DNA of 64,000 nucleotides from Doryteuthis pealeii (GCA_023376005.1 CM042152.1:89347874-89411873), one strand, 5' to 3'; numbered from the stretch's first letter, positions 10,361 through 21,714 are shown. The notes: generated from the sequence alone by a model not told the origin. A program made the numbers and translations.

Positions 10361-10986
10361 CTAGCAAATATATGCACCCTCCGGGTGCAAGTATTTAAGT
10401 TTTAATGTAATAAAATATTGTATTAAATTAGAAAGGCTAATGAAAGTAAATAAGAATGCAGATAAAATGATTTCAAACAGAGGGAGTATAATCGAAAAAT
10501 AGAACAACTGAAACTTACTATTCCATCACTCTCGTCTTTCATTGTTATTTTTCTAATTTAAGTATTTAGTTAAAAGAGGAAGTAAAGAATAAAATGACAG
10601 TTATTTTTTCTTGTTAATGGATTTCATCTAAGATTCATTGAAGAGATTGTTGCTTATATTCATCAAAATAAAACCAAACAGTTAGAAATCAATAATACTA
10701 ATCACATATTTATTAAAATCATATTTTTAATATCAATATGCAAATTAGCCTTCCCGTTCACACTGTAAACGCTATGTTGATGTATATATAAATAAATGTA
10801 AGTTGTTAGTATGTAGATATGGTTAACAGTATTAATAATGTAAGACAATTTTATTAATAATTGAGGTTTAGATAAAAAAATAAAATCATTGAGAATGTGA
10901 TGTCAATAACTAAGGGAATTGTGACTTGAGTAGTAATATTGTTTCGGTTACAGACAGAAAAACACACAATCTCCATTATAATAAGA
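10361..10986 (-). mobile_element. non-autonomous Helitron, type 1, inserted in family B
   Basis: On the minus strand it starts TCTTATTATAATGGAGATTG and ends with hairpin GCACCC-GGA-GGGTGC, then CTAG. The flanks rejoin as TTTAATGGCA plus TGTCAACCC, reconstructing the family B head seen intact at 13430, 30400 and 32725. This proves insertion between A and T. It is 626 bp and non-coding. Confidence 0.93.
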
Positions 10987-11345
10987 TGTCAACCCATCAA
11001 GGGTTATTTTATACATAGAGATTTGTGTTCATTGTATGTTCATATTTACATTTTTGTGTTTGTTTTTCTTAAGATCTTTCTTTTTTTTTGTACATGGTCC
11101 TATCAAATACAAATAATTTTTAAACAGATCTATTTGACTCATAGATGGCATGCTATTGGTACAAGTACTTTGGGTAGTGAACCTGGGAGTAATGGCAATG
11201 AAGGGGTACTCCTCACTCTCTTGAACTGTAGCCTTACTATTAGGTACAGCTTAGAGTCATACCCAGGAAATCCCCTTGGGGAGGGGGGGTCTTACCCTCT
11301 GCAGGGAATATACTCAGTGTATTCTAATCCTTTCAAACAGGGCAC
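10987..11345 (+). repeat. family B dispersed repeat, interrupted
   Basis: Continues the head at about 10341-10360 beyond the Helitron. Landmarks are TGTCAACCCATCAAGGGTTA, GGGAGTAATGGCAATGAAGG and a GTCTTACCCTCTGCAGG near the end. The 153-residue frame across 10939-11400 bridges Helitron and repeat and is accidental. Confidence 0.8.
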
Positions 11346-11455
11346 AGAATTGTATTGTTATCTGATTAAATTCTCACTTGAACTACATGAATCTATATAA
11401 ATGTAAATAGATTTAGGCTATGTGCATGATATAATTAAATCAAAAATAGTAATTT

Positions 11456-11894
11456 TAGTATTATCTGCGTTATTCGGACTATTGTCCTCATCTTCATTGT
11501 TATCTGTACAACGTTTCGGACGATATGCCCTCCGGCCTTCTTCAGGTATTTCTTGTCGGACTCAGGAACCTTCTCGGACCTGGGAATCTTCTTCACAGAC
11601 TCGGGAACCTTCTTGGACTTGGGAACCTTCTTTTCGAACTCGGGATTTTCTTGTCGTAGTCGGGAACCTTCTTGTCATAATTGTGAGCCATCACGGGACT
11701 TTGAACTAAAATCCTTTATTCAGTCCATGGGGGTATCCTGTTCTCATTCTGCTAACCATAGCTGGGGTAGGAGCTGTGTTAATTATTTTTCTATGTAACT
11801 GCCGCCTGTCAGGATTGCACCTGGAATCCAGAGATAACAGTCACTTGGAACTGTCTTAACCTAACTACCTTATCCATTAGGCCATGTGTCCAAT
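11456..11894 (-). mobile_element. VNTR-bearing SINE, family V, full length
   Basis: On the minus strand: tRNA-like head with A box TGGCCTAATGGATAAGG and B box GGTGCAATCC, a conserved linker with AGCAGAATGAGAACAGGAT, a tandem array of AAGAAGGTTCCCGAGTC-type units, then CTGAAGAAGGCCGGAGGGC and GAAACGTTGTACAGATAAC. About 430 bp. This and the 60.9 kb copy are the best for defining the family. Confidence 0.85.
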
Positions 11895-11944
11895 TGTACA
11901 AGCTGTACAAGCTACTGATATCCTTCCTATTCCCAAGGCATTCA

Positions 11945-12690
11945 TCAATATATGAGTAATGACGTCAACAGCAGAATTGCAAAAGCGTCGGCAGTCATGA
12001 CGAAACTGATCCAGCGAGTATGGGAAAATGCCAGCCTTATCAAGAGAACCAAAATGCGCGTCTACAGAGCGTGTGTTCTCAGCACTCTCCTATACGGCAG
12101 CGAAGCCTGGATCACGTACTCACGTCACGTGAGGAAACTGGACAGATTTCACCTCAGATGCCTACGCCACATTCTACAAATCTGCTGGCAGGACAAAGTG
12201 CCTAACACAGAAGTGCTGGAATGAGCAAACATAAACAGCATGCCCACCATCACCTGCGAGAGATGCCTATGCTGGCTTGGCCATGTCAGGAGGATGAACA
12301 AAGGCTGCATCCCCAAAGACCTACTGTATGGTGAACTAGTGGAGGGCACCCAACCGGCAGGGAGACCATGCCTACACTTCAAAGATGTCTGCAAGAGAGA
12401 CCTGAAGACATGCCACATCGACATAGACACGTGGGAGGCTTGTGCATAAGACCATGCAACCTGGCGCCTCATCGTCAAACAAGGAACAAAAAGAAGTGAA
12501 AAAAGAGAGGAAAAAAGCTGCCACAGAAAAGAGAGCTAAAAGAAAGGAGAAACAGCAGCACCCCCAACACCTACAGAAAGCATCCCCTTTTGTTTGCAGC
12601 CATTGCACCAGAGACTGCCATTCGAGGATCGGTCTGTTCAGTCACTCACATAGCTGTAAGTGAGAGAGAGAGGGAGAGAGAGAAAACAAA
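11945..12690 (+). pseudogene. non-LTR retrotransposon, 3' end of RT ORF (broken)
   Basis: The first frame encodes the C-terminal part of a LINE reverse-transcriptase polyprotein (SRIAKASAVMTKL, then LSTLLYGSEAW, then LDRFHLRCLRHIL), ends at TGA 12222-12224, and resumes in the same frame with ITCERCLCWLGHVRRM and GRPCLHFKDVCKRDLK up to TAA 12447-12449. After a frame change the last frame ends in a zinc-finger-like CSHC...HSHSC pattern typical of these LINEs' C termini. The RT catalytic core is missing. The 3' end has a CGTCTAAAATAGACG-type hairpin. Clearly a dead 5'-truncated copy. Confidence 0.85.
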
Positions 12691-12697
12691 AAAAACC

Positions 12698-13080
12698 CTA
12701 CGCCATCGTCTAAAATAAACGGAAGGGAGCCAACCATTATTTCATTAAGTAAAGCCGTCAGAGTGGCCTAAAGCCACTATCAGCCAGGCAGCGAGGGAGT
12801 CTATCCCCATTTCACTAGTACCAGACCAAGGTGATTGTTTTTAGTGAACCCCCCCCCCAAAAAAAAAACAACTACGCCATCGTCTAAAATAGACGGAAGG
12901 GAGCCAACCATTATTTCATTAAGTAAAGCCGTCAGAGTGGCCTAAAGCCACTATCAGCCAGGCAGCGAGGGAGTCTATCCCCTTTTCACTAGTACCAGAC
13001 CAAGGTGATTGTTTTTTTAGTGAAACCCCCCCCAAAAAAAAAACCCAACTACGCCATCGTCTAAAATAGACGGAAGGTTG
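12698..13080. repeat. ~175-bp tandem array of LINE 3' tail plus SINE A piece
   Basis: Three units start CTACGCCATCGTCTAAAAT at 12698, 12872 and 13049 (spacing 174 and 177; the last is partial). Each full unit joins the LINE 3'-terminal hairpin to about 100 bp of family A SINE tail and ends in a C-run/A-run. The array follows directly on the LINE 3' end. Confidence 0.85.
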
Positions 13081-13420
13081 CCAACCATGAGTAATGTTAG
13101 AAAGGTTTCTCTATGATTTGGTATGGCTGATGTTTAATGGCATTTTTTTGTATATATGATTTGTAATTGAATAGTTTGTAGGTAAATATTTCTTTTTGTT
13201 TTATAATTTAAAAAAAATCCTTGCATCATGTAAAGAAAATATTTAAAAACCGCTACAAAGGAACTTGTAAAATGTTAGACTTAAAAACACAGGTTTGCTC
13301 TGTAGCACACCAGAAATCTTACTGCTAAAACTCAAAATACAAACTTTCTCACTGCTTGTTTCAATTTAAGTCTCTTTTCACCCCACATATCTGTCAAACT
13401 TCTCCCCACAGAAAGAGTGA
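13081..13420. other. unassigned AT-rich DNA
   Basis: No repeat partner or coding signal seen. Confidence 0.4.
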
Positions 13421-13422
13421 TT

Positions 13423-13600
13423 GATTGATTTTAATGGCATGTCAACCCTTTCTAGGGTTATTTTAGGCTTAGATGTTAGGGAATCATTTTATTTTACATT
13501 TGTATTTGTATTTTTTTGTTGTAGTTGTTTTTTTTTGCTTACATTTATATGATATCAAGTATTCCTATCTAAAAAAATAATTTGTACAAAGTTGAAGAGT
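13423..13600 (+). repeat. family B head fragment
   Basis: TTTTAATGGCATGTCAACCC is intact here, showing what the 10.36 kb Helitron insertion site looked like before insertion. The remainder of family B is absent. Confidence 0.7.
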
Positions 13601-13694
13601 TTAAAGTATTCCTTTCTAATACTAGTAATTATATGGATTCAAATAACTATTCCTATTTAAAGATTAGCATTTGTTTGCATAGTTATATGGCTAA

Positions 13695-13875
13695 ATAGCA
13701 CTAATAACCTTGGGAAAGGTATGAAGCCAACTACTCTTCCTCCAGTTATTGGTAAATAGTAAGCAGACTGGGCACTTTAACCTTGAGTCTAGAAGAAGGA
13801 AAACTCTAAATTCAACGTTGTTAAACTCCACTTAAGAAATTGACTTTTTGTCACATCCTACTCAAGTTGATAAAT
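13695..13875 (+). mobile_element. SINE family H, head truncated
   Basis: Body matches other H copies: CTTGGGAAAGGTATGAAGCC, an AGACTGGGC segment and the terminal ATTGACTTTTTGTCACATCC. Confidence 0.7.
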
Positions 13876-13944
13876 ATGTATATGGATTCAAGTGACTAAT
13901 AATACATAATAAACAATTATAGCTTCAAATAAAAATATCTCTTT

Positions 13945-14285
13945 GATGGCAGGGTTTCAAAATATGTTGTCTGCACCTCTGCAGAAGGGTAAGACTACCC
14001 CCTCCCCTTACATTAATCCACTTGTTGCCTGTGAGTGATGATCCATACTGCCTGAGGATCAGATCCTGGTGATTGAGTAGTCCATGACCTGAAACACTCC
14101 ACTTTGCGCCCTTACTTGGGCTAAACGCGTGGTTGAAGAGGGCTGATCCAATCAATCAGCTGGTCACGTCAAGCTCTAGTACCTACGTGATTAAGTCCTG
14201 AATGTATTGATCTTAAGGTAAATACCCAATCCTTTTTATTCTAAAGGTGCAATAAGCCCTGGCTGAGGGTCAACCACCAGTTGAT
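13945..14285 (-). repeat. family B tail
   Basis: Minus-strand copy of the 3' half of family B: GGCTGATTGATT-type segment, GTCATGGACTACTCAATCAC, then GTCTTACCCTTCTGCAGAGG. Confidence 0.75.
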
Positions 14286-14294
14286 TAACCAACA

Positions 14295-14640
14295 TTAAGA
14301 TATTTCTCTTAATTTATTAATATACATGAAGTTAATTATTTCTATCAATATATTAATGCTCATGTAGTTCATGAAAATTACTACTTCCTATTTATCAATA
14401 CACATAAGGTTAATGAAAAACCTAGTATAAAAATTATTTCTACCAATATATGGAAGAAGCTATTTGCATTTCACATAATAACCTCGGGAAAGATATGCAT
14501 CAAACTATTTTCTTTCCAGGAAGTTAATGAAAATTATTCTGATATATCAATATACAGGAAGTTAATGAAAATTATTCTGATATATCAATATACAGGAAGT
14601 TAATGAAAATTATTTTCTATATGCAGAAAAACAAGATTCA
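14295..14640. repeat. 38-bp minisatellite
   Basis: Three near-identical units AAGTTAATGAAAATTATTCT... start at 14521, 14559 and 14597. More diverged units fill 14295-14460. A SINE H fragment (about 14455-14520) is embedded between diverged and clean units. Confidence 0.8.
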
Positions 14641-14692
14641 GTATTAATTAACTCACAAAGATATATGCATTTATTAACCAACCCCTCTGTAT

Positions 14693-14848
14693 GAGCAGGA
14701 TATGACACAAGGTTAATTTTAAGCGGAGTTTAACAGGTTGGAATTAAAAATTTTCCTTCTCTTAGAATTGTTTCCCCACCAAGATTAGAGCCCAATTTGT
14801 CGTACTATCTACCCATAGCTGGAGGAGAATAGTTAGATGTGTTGGATC
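14693..14848 (-). mobile_element. SINE family H, partial
   Basis: Minus-strand body of H from TCTAACTATTCTCCTCCAGC to TTGTGTCATATCCTGC. The tRNA-like head is missing. Confidence 0.65.
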
Positions 14849-14854
14849 AGTAAA

Positions 14855-15235
14855 AGGAAAAGATTGTCTACTAAGATGCCTACTAAAATGCACCAAAACA
14901 TACTCGTTTTTGCAACATTTAGCCTAGAAATTGGTTAGAAAATTTAGCAATTTCAATATTTAAGACAAAGAAAGTTACCACTTTAAACTAAATATATAAC
15001 TAGTATTCAAATTGAAAATATTCCCCCCATCACCACCAATACCTCTGATATGTTACTTTTTATCTAATAATTAAGCTGTAAGAATGATAACATTTTAAAA
15101 GATTAAAATCTATTTCCTAAAATGAAGGCAAAGTTTTGAAGAAAAATATTTTGTGTAGTGATTTTTTATGTTAATTTGAAACTTTCACAACATGGGAGAC
15201 ATTAATTACAGTTCCGAAATCGACCTACCCTACTG
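14855..15235 (+). repeat. family R dispersed repeat
   Basis: Closely parallels 31790-32165 over its length (for example AATTAAGCTGTAA, ACATTTTAAAAGATT, AATGAAGGCAAAGTTTT). Its first part also matches the inverted repeat at 19.3-19.6 kb. No coding capacity seen. Confidence 0.8.
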
Positions 15236-15895
15236 CACATTAATTCTACTAAAAGTGTGTGTGGCAGATGAGCCAGCAGGTGTTGGTTAATTCAGAGATG
15301 AAATAAGCCAATGTGAAAGAGCATCAAAATCAAGAATTCCAATTTCAATTGAGATTGTAAAATTCATCAATGAAAAAAAAAAAATAAATAAATAAAAATA
15401 AATAAAAAAGGAGACTCTTTCATTTTATTCTGGTTGTTGACTTGAGCCATTGGACATGTATCTTTGTAATGTGAGAGACAGGAAATTAAAAAAAAAAGTC
15501 CCTTTTGTAAGGATATATTCTTTTGACTGTTGCATCATGGTTAATTTATCTTTCTCTTTGTACAAGAGAAAATTTACAAATGGAATGTGATCAAATGAGA
15601 AAGAAAAAGCCAATTTGAAAAATCCTATTGGAACTGGTCAATTTGATTTTTAAATATGAAAAAGAAAAAGACAACTTTAAAAATCAAATTGACATTTAAA
15701 CATATTGATATCTTACTTGGTTTCTAGTCATCATTTTCTTTCAGCATCCATTATACATTCCCATAATTATTCCTCCTTTGTAATTTATGACTTGTTATAA
15801 ACAAGTTCTATAATCAGGAGAGTATGATAAAAATTTTGTGTTTTTTAACACCTCCATGAAATAAAATTCAACAAAATAAGAAAAAAAATTAATGA
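15236..15895. other. unassigned AT-rich DNA
   Basis: A-rich runs near 15370-15410. A short AAATCAAATTGAC motif recurs in both orientations near 15630-15700. No coding evidence. Confidence 0.4.
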
Positions 15896-15899
15896 AACT

Positions 15900-16135
15900 A
15901 TCTGATGATGATGTTCCAGTTTTCGAGGTTTGGGGAATGTGGAGCATCCCTTCATCACCATTGTTCCCAGTTCCACTCTGACCCGGAGTGGTAGTACCTA
16001 TTAGGGTCCCATCTATGGGTTAAATAGAAAAATGTGTTTATAAAAAAATTGAGTATCCATTAAGAATTAATTTATTTCAAAATTTTGTCGGCTTTAAATG
16101 ACCCACTGAGGTTGATGTGCCGTAAAACAAAAGAA
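15900..16135 (-). repeat. family B, 5' half
   Basis: On the minus strand: GTTTTACGGCACATCAACCT, then ACCCATAGATGGGACCCTAA, then GGTGATGAAGGGATGCTCC. The 3' half is absent. Confidence 0.8.
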
Positions 16136-16329
16136 AAAAAAAAGAAAAACAATTGTTTCAAAGATTAACAAAAAATGACTTTTCTTTAAAAGATCAAACT
16201 CTCCCCCATTGTCCAGAATGAGTGACCTTTTTGTTACAAGTTCAAGTGATAGTTAAAATTTGATAAAAAAAGCTGTTAGATATCACACTCAAGTTACTGG
16301 AGGAGTAACATTTGTGACTATCTCTCTGC

Positions 16330-16870
16330 TGAGGTTGTTAACTCCCCATGCGATGAATAAGAATGGGTTAAATAAATCTTGATTAAGAAAAATAAAAGTA
16401 TTGTGGTTTGATTAATTGCATGACTAAAAAACTAGCCCTTAAAGGAAGTCCTTAGAAGAGACTAGACAACATGACGGCCAAAAGAAGTAGGAGAGGAAAC
16501 ATGGTGACTAGACGTAGCAAGAAGAAATGAAGAACAAGTAAGTCTCAACTCTGTCTCTCTCTCTCTCTATGAGTCTCATGTATACCCAATGTTCAACATA
16601 CAATGTTGTTAACTCTCCTCATGGAAGAACATGGGCAAGAATAATAAATCTTGATCAAGAAAATAAAAGTCTTGTGAGTTGATTAATTGCATGACTAAAA
16701 ATATAGCCTTTTAAAAAAGCCCTTAGAAGAGACTAGTCCAAAGAAAGAAGGAGGACTATACATAGCAAGAAGAAATGAAGAACAAGTAAGTCTCAACTCT
16801 GTCTCTCTCTGTTTCTATCACCGAGATTACTCTCTCATGTATATACCCAATGTTCAACATACAATGTTGG
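16330..16870 (+). repeat. tandem duplication, ~270-bp unit
   Basis: Copy 1 starts near GTTGTTAACTCCCCATGCG (16330) and copy 2 near GTTGTTAACTCTCCTCATGG (about 16600). Both run through AATAAATCTTGAT, GATTAATTGCATGACTAAAA, GAAATGAAGAACAAGTAAGT and a (CT)n tract to ACCCAATGTTCAACATACAA. The AATAAA motif hints at an LTR or 3' end. Confidence 0.8.
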
Positions 16871-17227
16871 ATATATACGGCTATACAACATATCAAATTT
16901 ATTGTATATTCCAGTTGTGATGGATAATTCAAATTTCATCATTTCTCTCTTTTTATTAGAATTCCATACAAATTGACATTTGTATCAAATTCCCCTTTTT
17001 AATATACAGCAGCCATATTTGGAATGGTTTCACCAAGTTTCTCAACACTTAGAATAAACTTTATTATTTGAAGAAAGGGCTTCACAATCAGTACATCATA
17101 TTTATCTGTCTTTCCTACTGTCTACAAATTTGATTTCATTTTATCTATAAATAGGAAATGTATCTTAATTTGTAATAACATTCCAATTCTTGCAAAGTTA
17201 CAAGTTAACAATACAAAATGTATTTCC
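16871..17227. other. unassigned AT-rich DNA
   Basis: Nothing recognised. Confidence 0.4.
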
Positions 17228-17261
17228 TGTTCGGTTTGGTTTGGTTTCTTTGTTTAATGGC

Positions 17262-17792
17262 ATATAAACTGAAGAATAATTAAAGTTCCAATTACCGTTG
17301 AACTGGGAAGATAAGGCAATAAACGGTTGTAACTTACTCCAATCCCTAAGCCAATGCCATCAAAAATACCCCCGTGCATTATCAAGATTACTCCCCTGTA
17401 ATCGGCCGGGTCGAAAGGAACTAATTCCCCTCAAAGGCCACTATGCCCACGCAATGGGGGGGGGGAGGAGGAAGGGGAGATGAAGAATAATTAAAGTTCC
17501 AATTACCGTCGAACTGGGAAGACAAGGCAACAAACGGTTGTAACTTAAATACAAACCCGAATAGTCACAAAGTCTACAGCAGAATGACAGGATATTTATA
17601 AGACTCCACAATGTCATTCAAATCAAGCAGTCAAGCAGCCAATCAGAACTCAAGGAATGTAATCACCCCAAATTCACAAATGGATCATTCTTGATTTCTA
17701 TATATACCAACTGTCTTGGACACTGCTTAAGTGGTATTTAGTTCGTTTCTGTTATTCAAACCAACAGTAGACTTACTGACTTCAATATAAAC
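17262..17792 (+). mobile_element. miniature LTR-retrotransposon-like element, family F
   Basis: The element spans 17270-17784, begins TGAAG and ends CTTCA (TG...CA), and is flanked by an exact ATATAAAC on both sides (17262-17269, 17785-17792). It holds a shortened 5' repeat (17270-17335), about 145 bp of interior ending in a purine-only tract (17457-17480), then a full 304-bp repeat (17481-17784) containing TGATTGGC-type (inverted) and TATAAATA-type (inverted sense) promoter-like motifs. The purine tract just before the 3' repeat is the expected polypurine tract. An 8-bp duplication is longer than the usual 4-6 bp for LTR elements. It is inserted in a family B head. Confidence 0.7.
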
Positions 17793-17807
17793 CTTCATGA
17801 ATAGAAG

Positions 17808-17955
17808 TAAAGTAATGGTACTAATCAACCTATAGTTGGGGAATGAGGGGATTTATACCTTTCCCAAGAGTATTAGTCTGAAAGTGAATGTAATTGTGCC
17901 ACTTGAGCTCAAACTCACTTAGTACGATGTTGCAGTCCTACTTTCATTTTGGGTT
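17808..17955 (-). mobile_element. SINE family H, partial
   Basis: Minus-strand H copy with ACTAATACTCTTGGGAAAGG and a B-box-like GAGTTTGAGCTC. Diverged. Confidence 0.5.
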
Positions 17956-18127
17956 ATGTTGAAATACTGAAATATGGCTGACTTTAATGAAAGGTTTTCT
18001 TTATTATATTCTTATTATTATATTCTTGAATATTATTATTATTATTATATTCTTGAATAATGGTCAAGCAAACTTGAAAAATATTCTTGGGAAATGTGTA
18101 AAAAACTGAGAAATGATATGTAATATT

Positions 18128-18330
18128 GTAAGCTTGCTTTTATAACTGACCCCATGTGATCCTAAGGGGCTGCTGATATCTGGTTACCTGTCCCCTAATA
18201 AAATTCCACCAAAAATATCAGAAAACCTAAATACCAATTTTTATATGGATCCTGCATATTGCTTAAAATGGATTAAAAAAAAGGTTCTTCAAAATGGAAT
18301 TGCAGATTTAATAACCAGTCAGAATTAGTA
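18128..18330 (+). repeat. family N repeat (uninterrupted site)
   Basis: Contains ATAACTGACCCCATGTGATC. The related copy at 23.3-23.8 kb (opposite strand) is interrupted exactly between CCCC and ATGTG by a family F LTR-like sequence. This copy therefore serves as the empty site. Confidence 0.8.
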
Positions 18331-18392
18331 TATTCTAAATGATTCTGATTCTACCTAAAATTGCAGAAGTGGATTGTATGAAAACATAAATA

Positions 18393-18395
<3 letters not shown>

Positions 18396-18446
<51 letters not shown>
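18396..18446. repeat. (TA)n(TG)n tract
   Basis: About 36 bp TA followed by a short TG run. Confidence 0.9.
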
Positions 18447-18478
18447 ATAAAAATTTGTGAAAAACATGAATTAAGGCA

Positions 18479-18555
18479 ATTTCTCTGAATGTTTGAGATG
18501 AGGCTTGAAGATTAGTATTATCTGCGTTATTCGAACTATTGTTCCCATCAAAAAA
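18479..18555 (-). mobile_element. family V SINE tail fragment
   Basis: Minus-strand tail piece (TCTGAATGTTTGAGATGAGG...TTATTCGAACTATTG), inverted relative to the full copy that starts about 115 bp downstream. Confidence 0.7.
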
Positions 18556-18670
18556 CAAAAAAAAAAGAAATATGAGTCTAGGTAAAAAATCATACAGAAG
18601 TAAATAGGTAGATATTCTAGCCAAATCAAAACATTAGGTTTATAAGTTCCCAAAATTTCACACTGAATTG

Positions 18671-19055
18671 TCCAATTGGACACATGGCCTAGTGGATAAG
18701 TTAGTTAGGTTAAGACAGTTCTAAGTGACAGTTATCTCTGGATACTGAGTTCAATCCTGAGTAGAGGCAGTTAGAAAAATAATTAACACAACTCCTACCC
18801 CAGCTATGGTTAGCGGAATGAGAACATGATAACCCCATAGAATAAATAAAGGGTTAGGTTCAAAGTTCCGTGATGGCTACCAATTACGACAAGAAAACTC
18901 CCGAGTTTGAAAAGAAGGTTCCCAAGTCAGAGAAGGTTCCCGAGTCTGACAAGAAATAACTGAAGAAGGCCGGAGGGTATATCGGCCGAAACGTTGTACA
19001 AATAACAATGAAGATGGGGACAATAGTCCGAATAATGCAGATAATATGAATTAAG
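18671..19055 (+). mobile_element. VNTR-bearing SINE, family V, full length
   Basis: tRNA-like head: A box TGGCCTAGTGGATAAGTTAG and B-like GTTCAATCCTGA. Then GCGGAATGAGAAC, two to three AAGAAGGTTCCC-type units, and tail CTGAAGAAGGCCGGAGGG with GAAACGTTGTACAAATAAC. Shortest VNTR among the full copies. Confidence 0.85.
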
Positions 19056-19289
19056 GCCTTTAAATAAAGGTTTACTTTTTCCACTTAACCATTCTTTGAT
19101 TATCCTCTACCCATTCTTACCATTTCATAGTTGCCAAAATTCTAATCCCCAAATGAATAAGTTTGGGTGTCACCATGAAAAAGGAGAAGACAAACTTTCA
19201 TAAACTTACTGTGTTTGTCTCAAGACGACCATTATCAGACTGTTACCTTTTGGCAATGAAACCATTTTGAATATTTGTACTCGTTTCTT

Positions 19290-19600
19290 TAAAAAAAAAT
19301 TGTCCATCTATGCGGAAGTTGTGTGTTAGTATACTGAATACTGATACCAAAAATGAGATCTTTTACTTTCACCATTGTTGAGAAAAATAGCATCAAGGAT
19401 CGTCTACTATAATGAACTAAAAATCCTCATTTTCTAAATTTTGCGAAAACGAGGATTTTTAGTGCATTCTAGTAGATGATCTTTGATGCTATTTCCTCAC
19501 ACAATGGTGCAAGTAAGAGATCTAGTTTTTGGTATCAGTATTCAGTATACTAACACATAACTTTTGCATAGATGGACAATTTGATATTTTTTAAAAGTGA
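19290..19600. repeat. long inverted repeat, family R related
   Basis: Left arm starts TTGTCCATCTATGC; the right arm ends with its complement near 19580. Arms of about 140 bp with moderate divergence share AGTATACTGAATACTGATAC and AATAGCATCAAGGATCGTC. The arm sequence equals the first part of family R at 31.7 kb, so this is a foldback of R. No hammerhead core seen. Confidence 0.85.
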
Positions 19601-19804
19601 AAAGGTTATATGATTAATATTTTTTATATTTTATATGATTAATGGTTAATAGCCCAGTAGATGGTTTAAAATAAAACCAAAACACTATAGCATTGCTTTT
19701 AAAAAATGTCAATTTCCAACTTAATTCATGTTTTTTCACAAATTTTTATACATTTATACAGTCGGATTTATATCCATTTCTTTCTTGATATATATATATA
19801 TATA

Positions 19805-20439
19805 TCTTATTATAATGGAGATTGTGTGTTTGTCTGTCTGAAGCCGAAACTAAATCACTACTCAAGTCACAATTCCCTTAGTTATTGACGTCACATTCAC
19901 CATGAATTTATTTTTATTTAAACCTCAGTTATTGATAAAATTGTTATACCTTATTAATACTTTTGACTTTATCTACATTCTAATAACATGCAATTGTATT
20001 TATATATGTAACAAAATAGCGGGTTACAGTGTGAACAGGAAAGCTAATTTGCATATTGATATTAAAAGTTTAATTTTATTAAATATGCGCTTGGTATTAT
20101 TGATTTCTAATTGTTTGTTTTTTTCTTAATGAATATGAGCAAAAAACTCGGGGATAATATTAAAAGAAATCCTTTAATATAAAGAAATAACGGCAATTTA
20201 TTATTTACTTCCTAATTTAACTAAATAGTTAAATTAGGAAAATTCAGCAATAAAAGGAGGGAGTGATGGAAAATGATGGAAGACTTAGTTTCAAAGCTGT
20301 TCTATTCTTCGATTATACCCCCTCTGTTTCAAATCATTTTATTTGGATTTTATTTAGTTTCAAAAGTATTTCAAATTTAACATATTTCATTACATTAAAA
20401 TTCAAATACTTGCACCTGGAGGGTGCATATATTTGCTAG
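19805..20439 (+). mobile_element. non-autonomous Helitron, type 1
   Basis: TC start after A (TCTTATTATAATGGAGATTG). The end is hairpin GCACCTGGAGGGTGC, then ATATATTTG and CTAG before T. It is 635 bp and has no Rep/helicase coding. Inserted at a (TA)n tract. Confidence 0.92.
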
Positions 20440-20755
20440 TATATATATAAATATATAGATTCTTTTCCTTTTTTTTTGCGTATGGTTAAATGTTCAAATC
20501 CATACATGTAATCGTTATAACAATTCAAAATAAAACATAAGGTCATCTTAGCAATTAACAGATCTGATAAGGCAAAATGTCAAAATAATTTGATATCTTC
20601 TAAAAATAAAATTAACAAGTTCATTGCAGTGGCTGTGCAATTTAACAGTTTATTGACTTTCACTAAATTCTGATATGCTGAAAAGATGTTAAGACAATTA
20701 AGATAAAATTCTCATTTTGGGTTTAAATTGTATCATTAATACTCTCATAGAATTA

Positions 20756-21305
20756 TCTTATTATAATGGAGATTGTGTGTTTTTCTGTCTGTAACCGAAA
20801 CTACATTACAACTCAAGTCATAATTCCCTTAGTTATTGACATCATATTCTCAATGATTTTATTTTTATTTAAACCTCAATTATTAATAAAATTGTTTACA
20901 TTATTAATACTGTTAACCATATCTACATATTAATAACATGTAATTGTATTTATATATACAACAAAATAGCGGTGTACAGTGTGAATGGGAAGGTTAATTT
21001 GCATATTGATATTATAAATGTGATTTTAATAAATATGTGCTTGGTATTATTGATTTCTAACTGTTTGGTTTTATTCTAATGAATATAAGCAAAAATCTCT
21101 TCAATGAATCTTAAATGAAATCCATTAACAAGAAAAAATAACTGTCATTTTATTCTTTACTTCCTCTTTTAACTAAATACTTAAATTAGAAAAAATAAGA
21201 ATGAAAGACGAGAGTTTTAGTTTCATTAGCCTTTCTAATTTAATATTATATTTTATTACATTAAAACTTAAATACTTGCACCCGGAGAGTGCATATATTT
21301 GCTAG
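20756..21305 (+). mobile_element. non-autonomous Helitron, type 1, internally deleted
   Basis: Same ends as the 19.8 kb copy (hairpin GCACCCGGAGAGTGC with one mismatch, CTAG end) but about 85 bp shorter. It lacks the segment around TCGATTATACTCCCTC. Confidence 0.92.
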
Positions 21306-21714
21306 TTCATATAATTAATATTATACTAGTATAGAATACTTTCTCCAGAACCCCAGAAAGGGAAAACCAACCTTCCCATCATGGCCCTAAAACTAAGCTA
21401 GCCCTCCCATCATGACCCAAATGTCTGACCACCCTCCCCATAATCCATCACACAGAACATAAGAATATAAAGAAAAATATGAACACAAATAACTCACTTG
21501 GTTTGAAAATCGAATAGGGGAGAAACTGACTGTTAGCAAGAATTGTTAACTTTATGTCTTCACTATCCTAACTTAGATATACATGTGCTATAAGTGATAT
21601 TGAGAACTCTTACTTATAAACATAACAAACCTTATTATCAATAGTAATATATAATGTTAAAGCAGTACTTGGACACTATACGCTTGACATTTTCAATAAT
21701 TATCGAATTTTATA
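21306..21714. other. unassigned DNA
   Basis: Short direct repeats of a CCCATCATGGCCC-type unit near 21380-21415. The part at 21560-21640 weakly resembles the 22.69 kb triplicated unit. Confidence 0.4.

Noticed and set aside
10939..11400. 153-codon open frame
   Set aside because: Crosses the exact junction between a Helitron and family B, so it is a chance fusion of two non-coding repeats.
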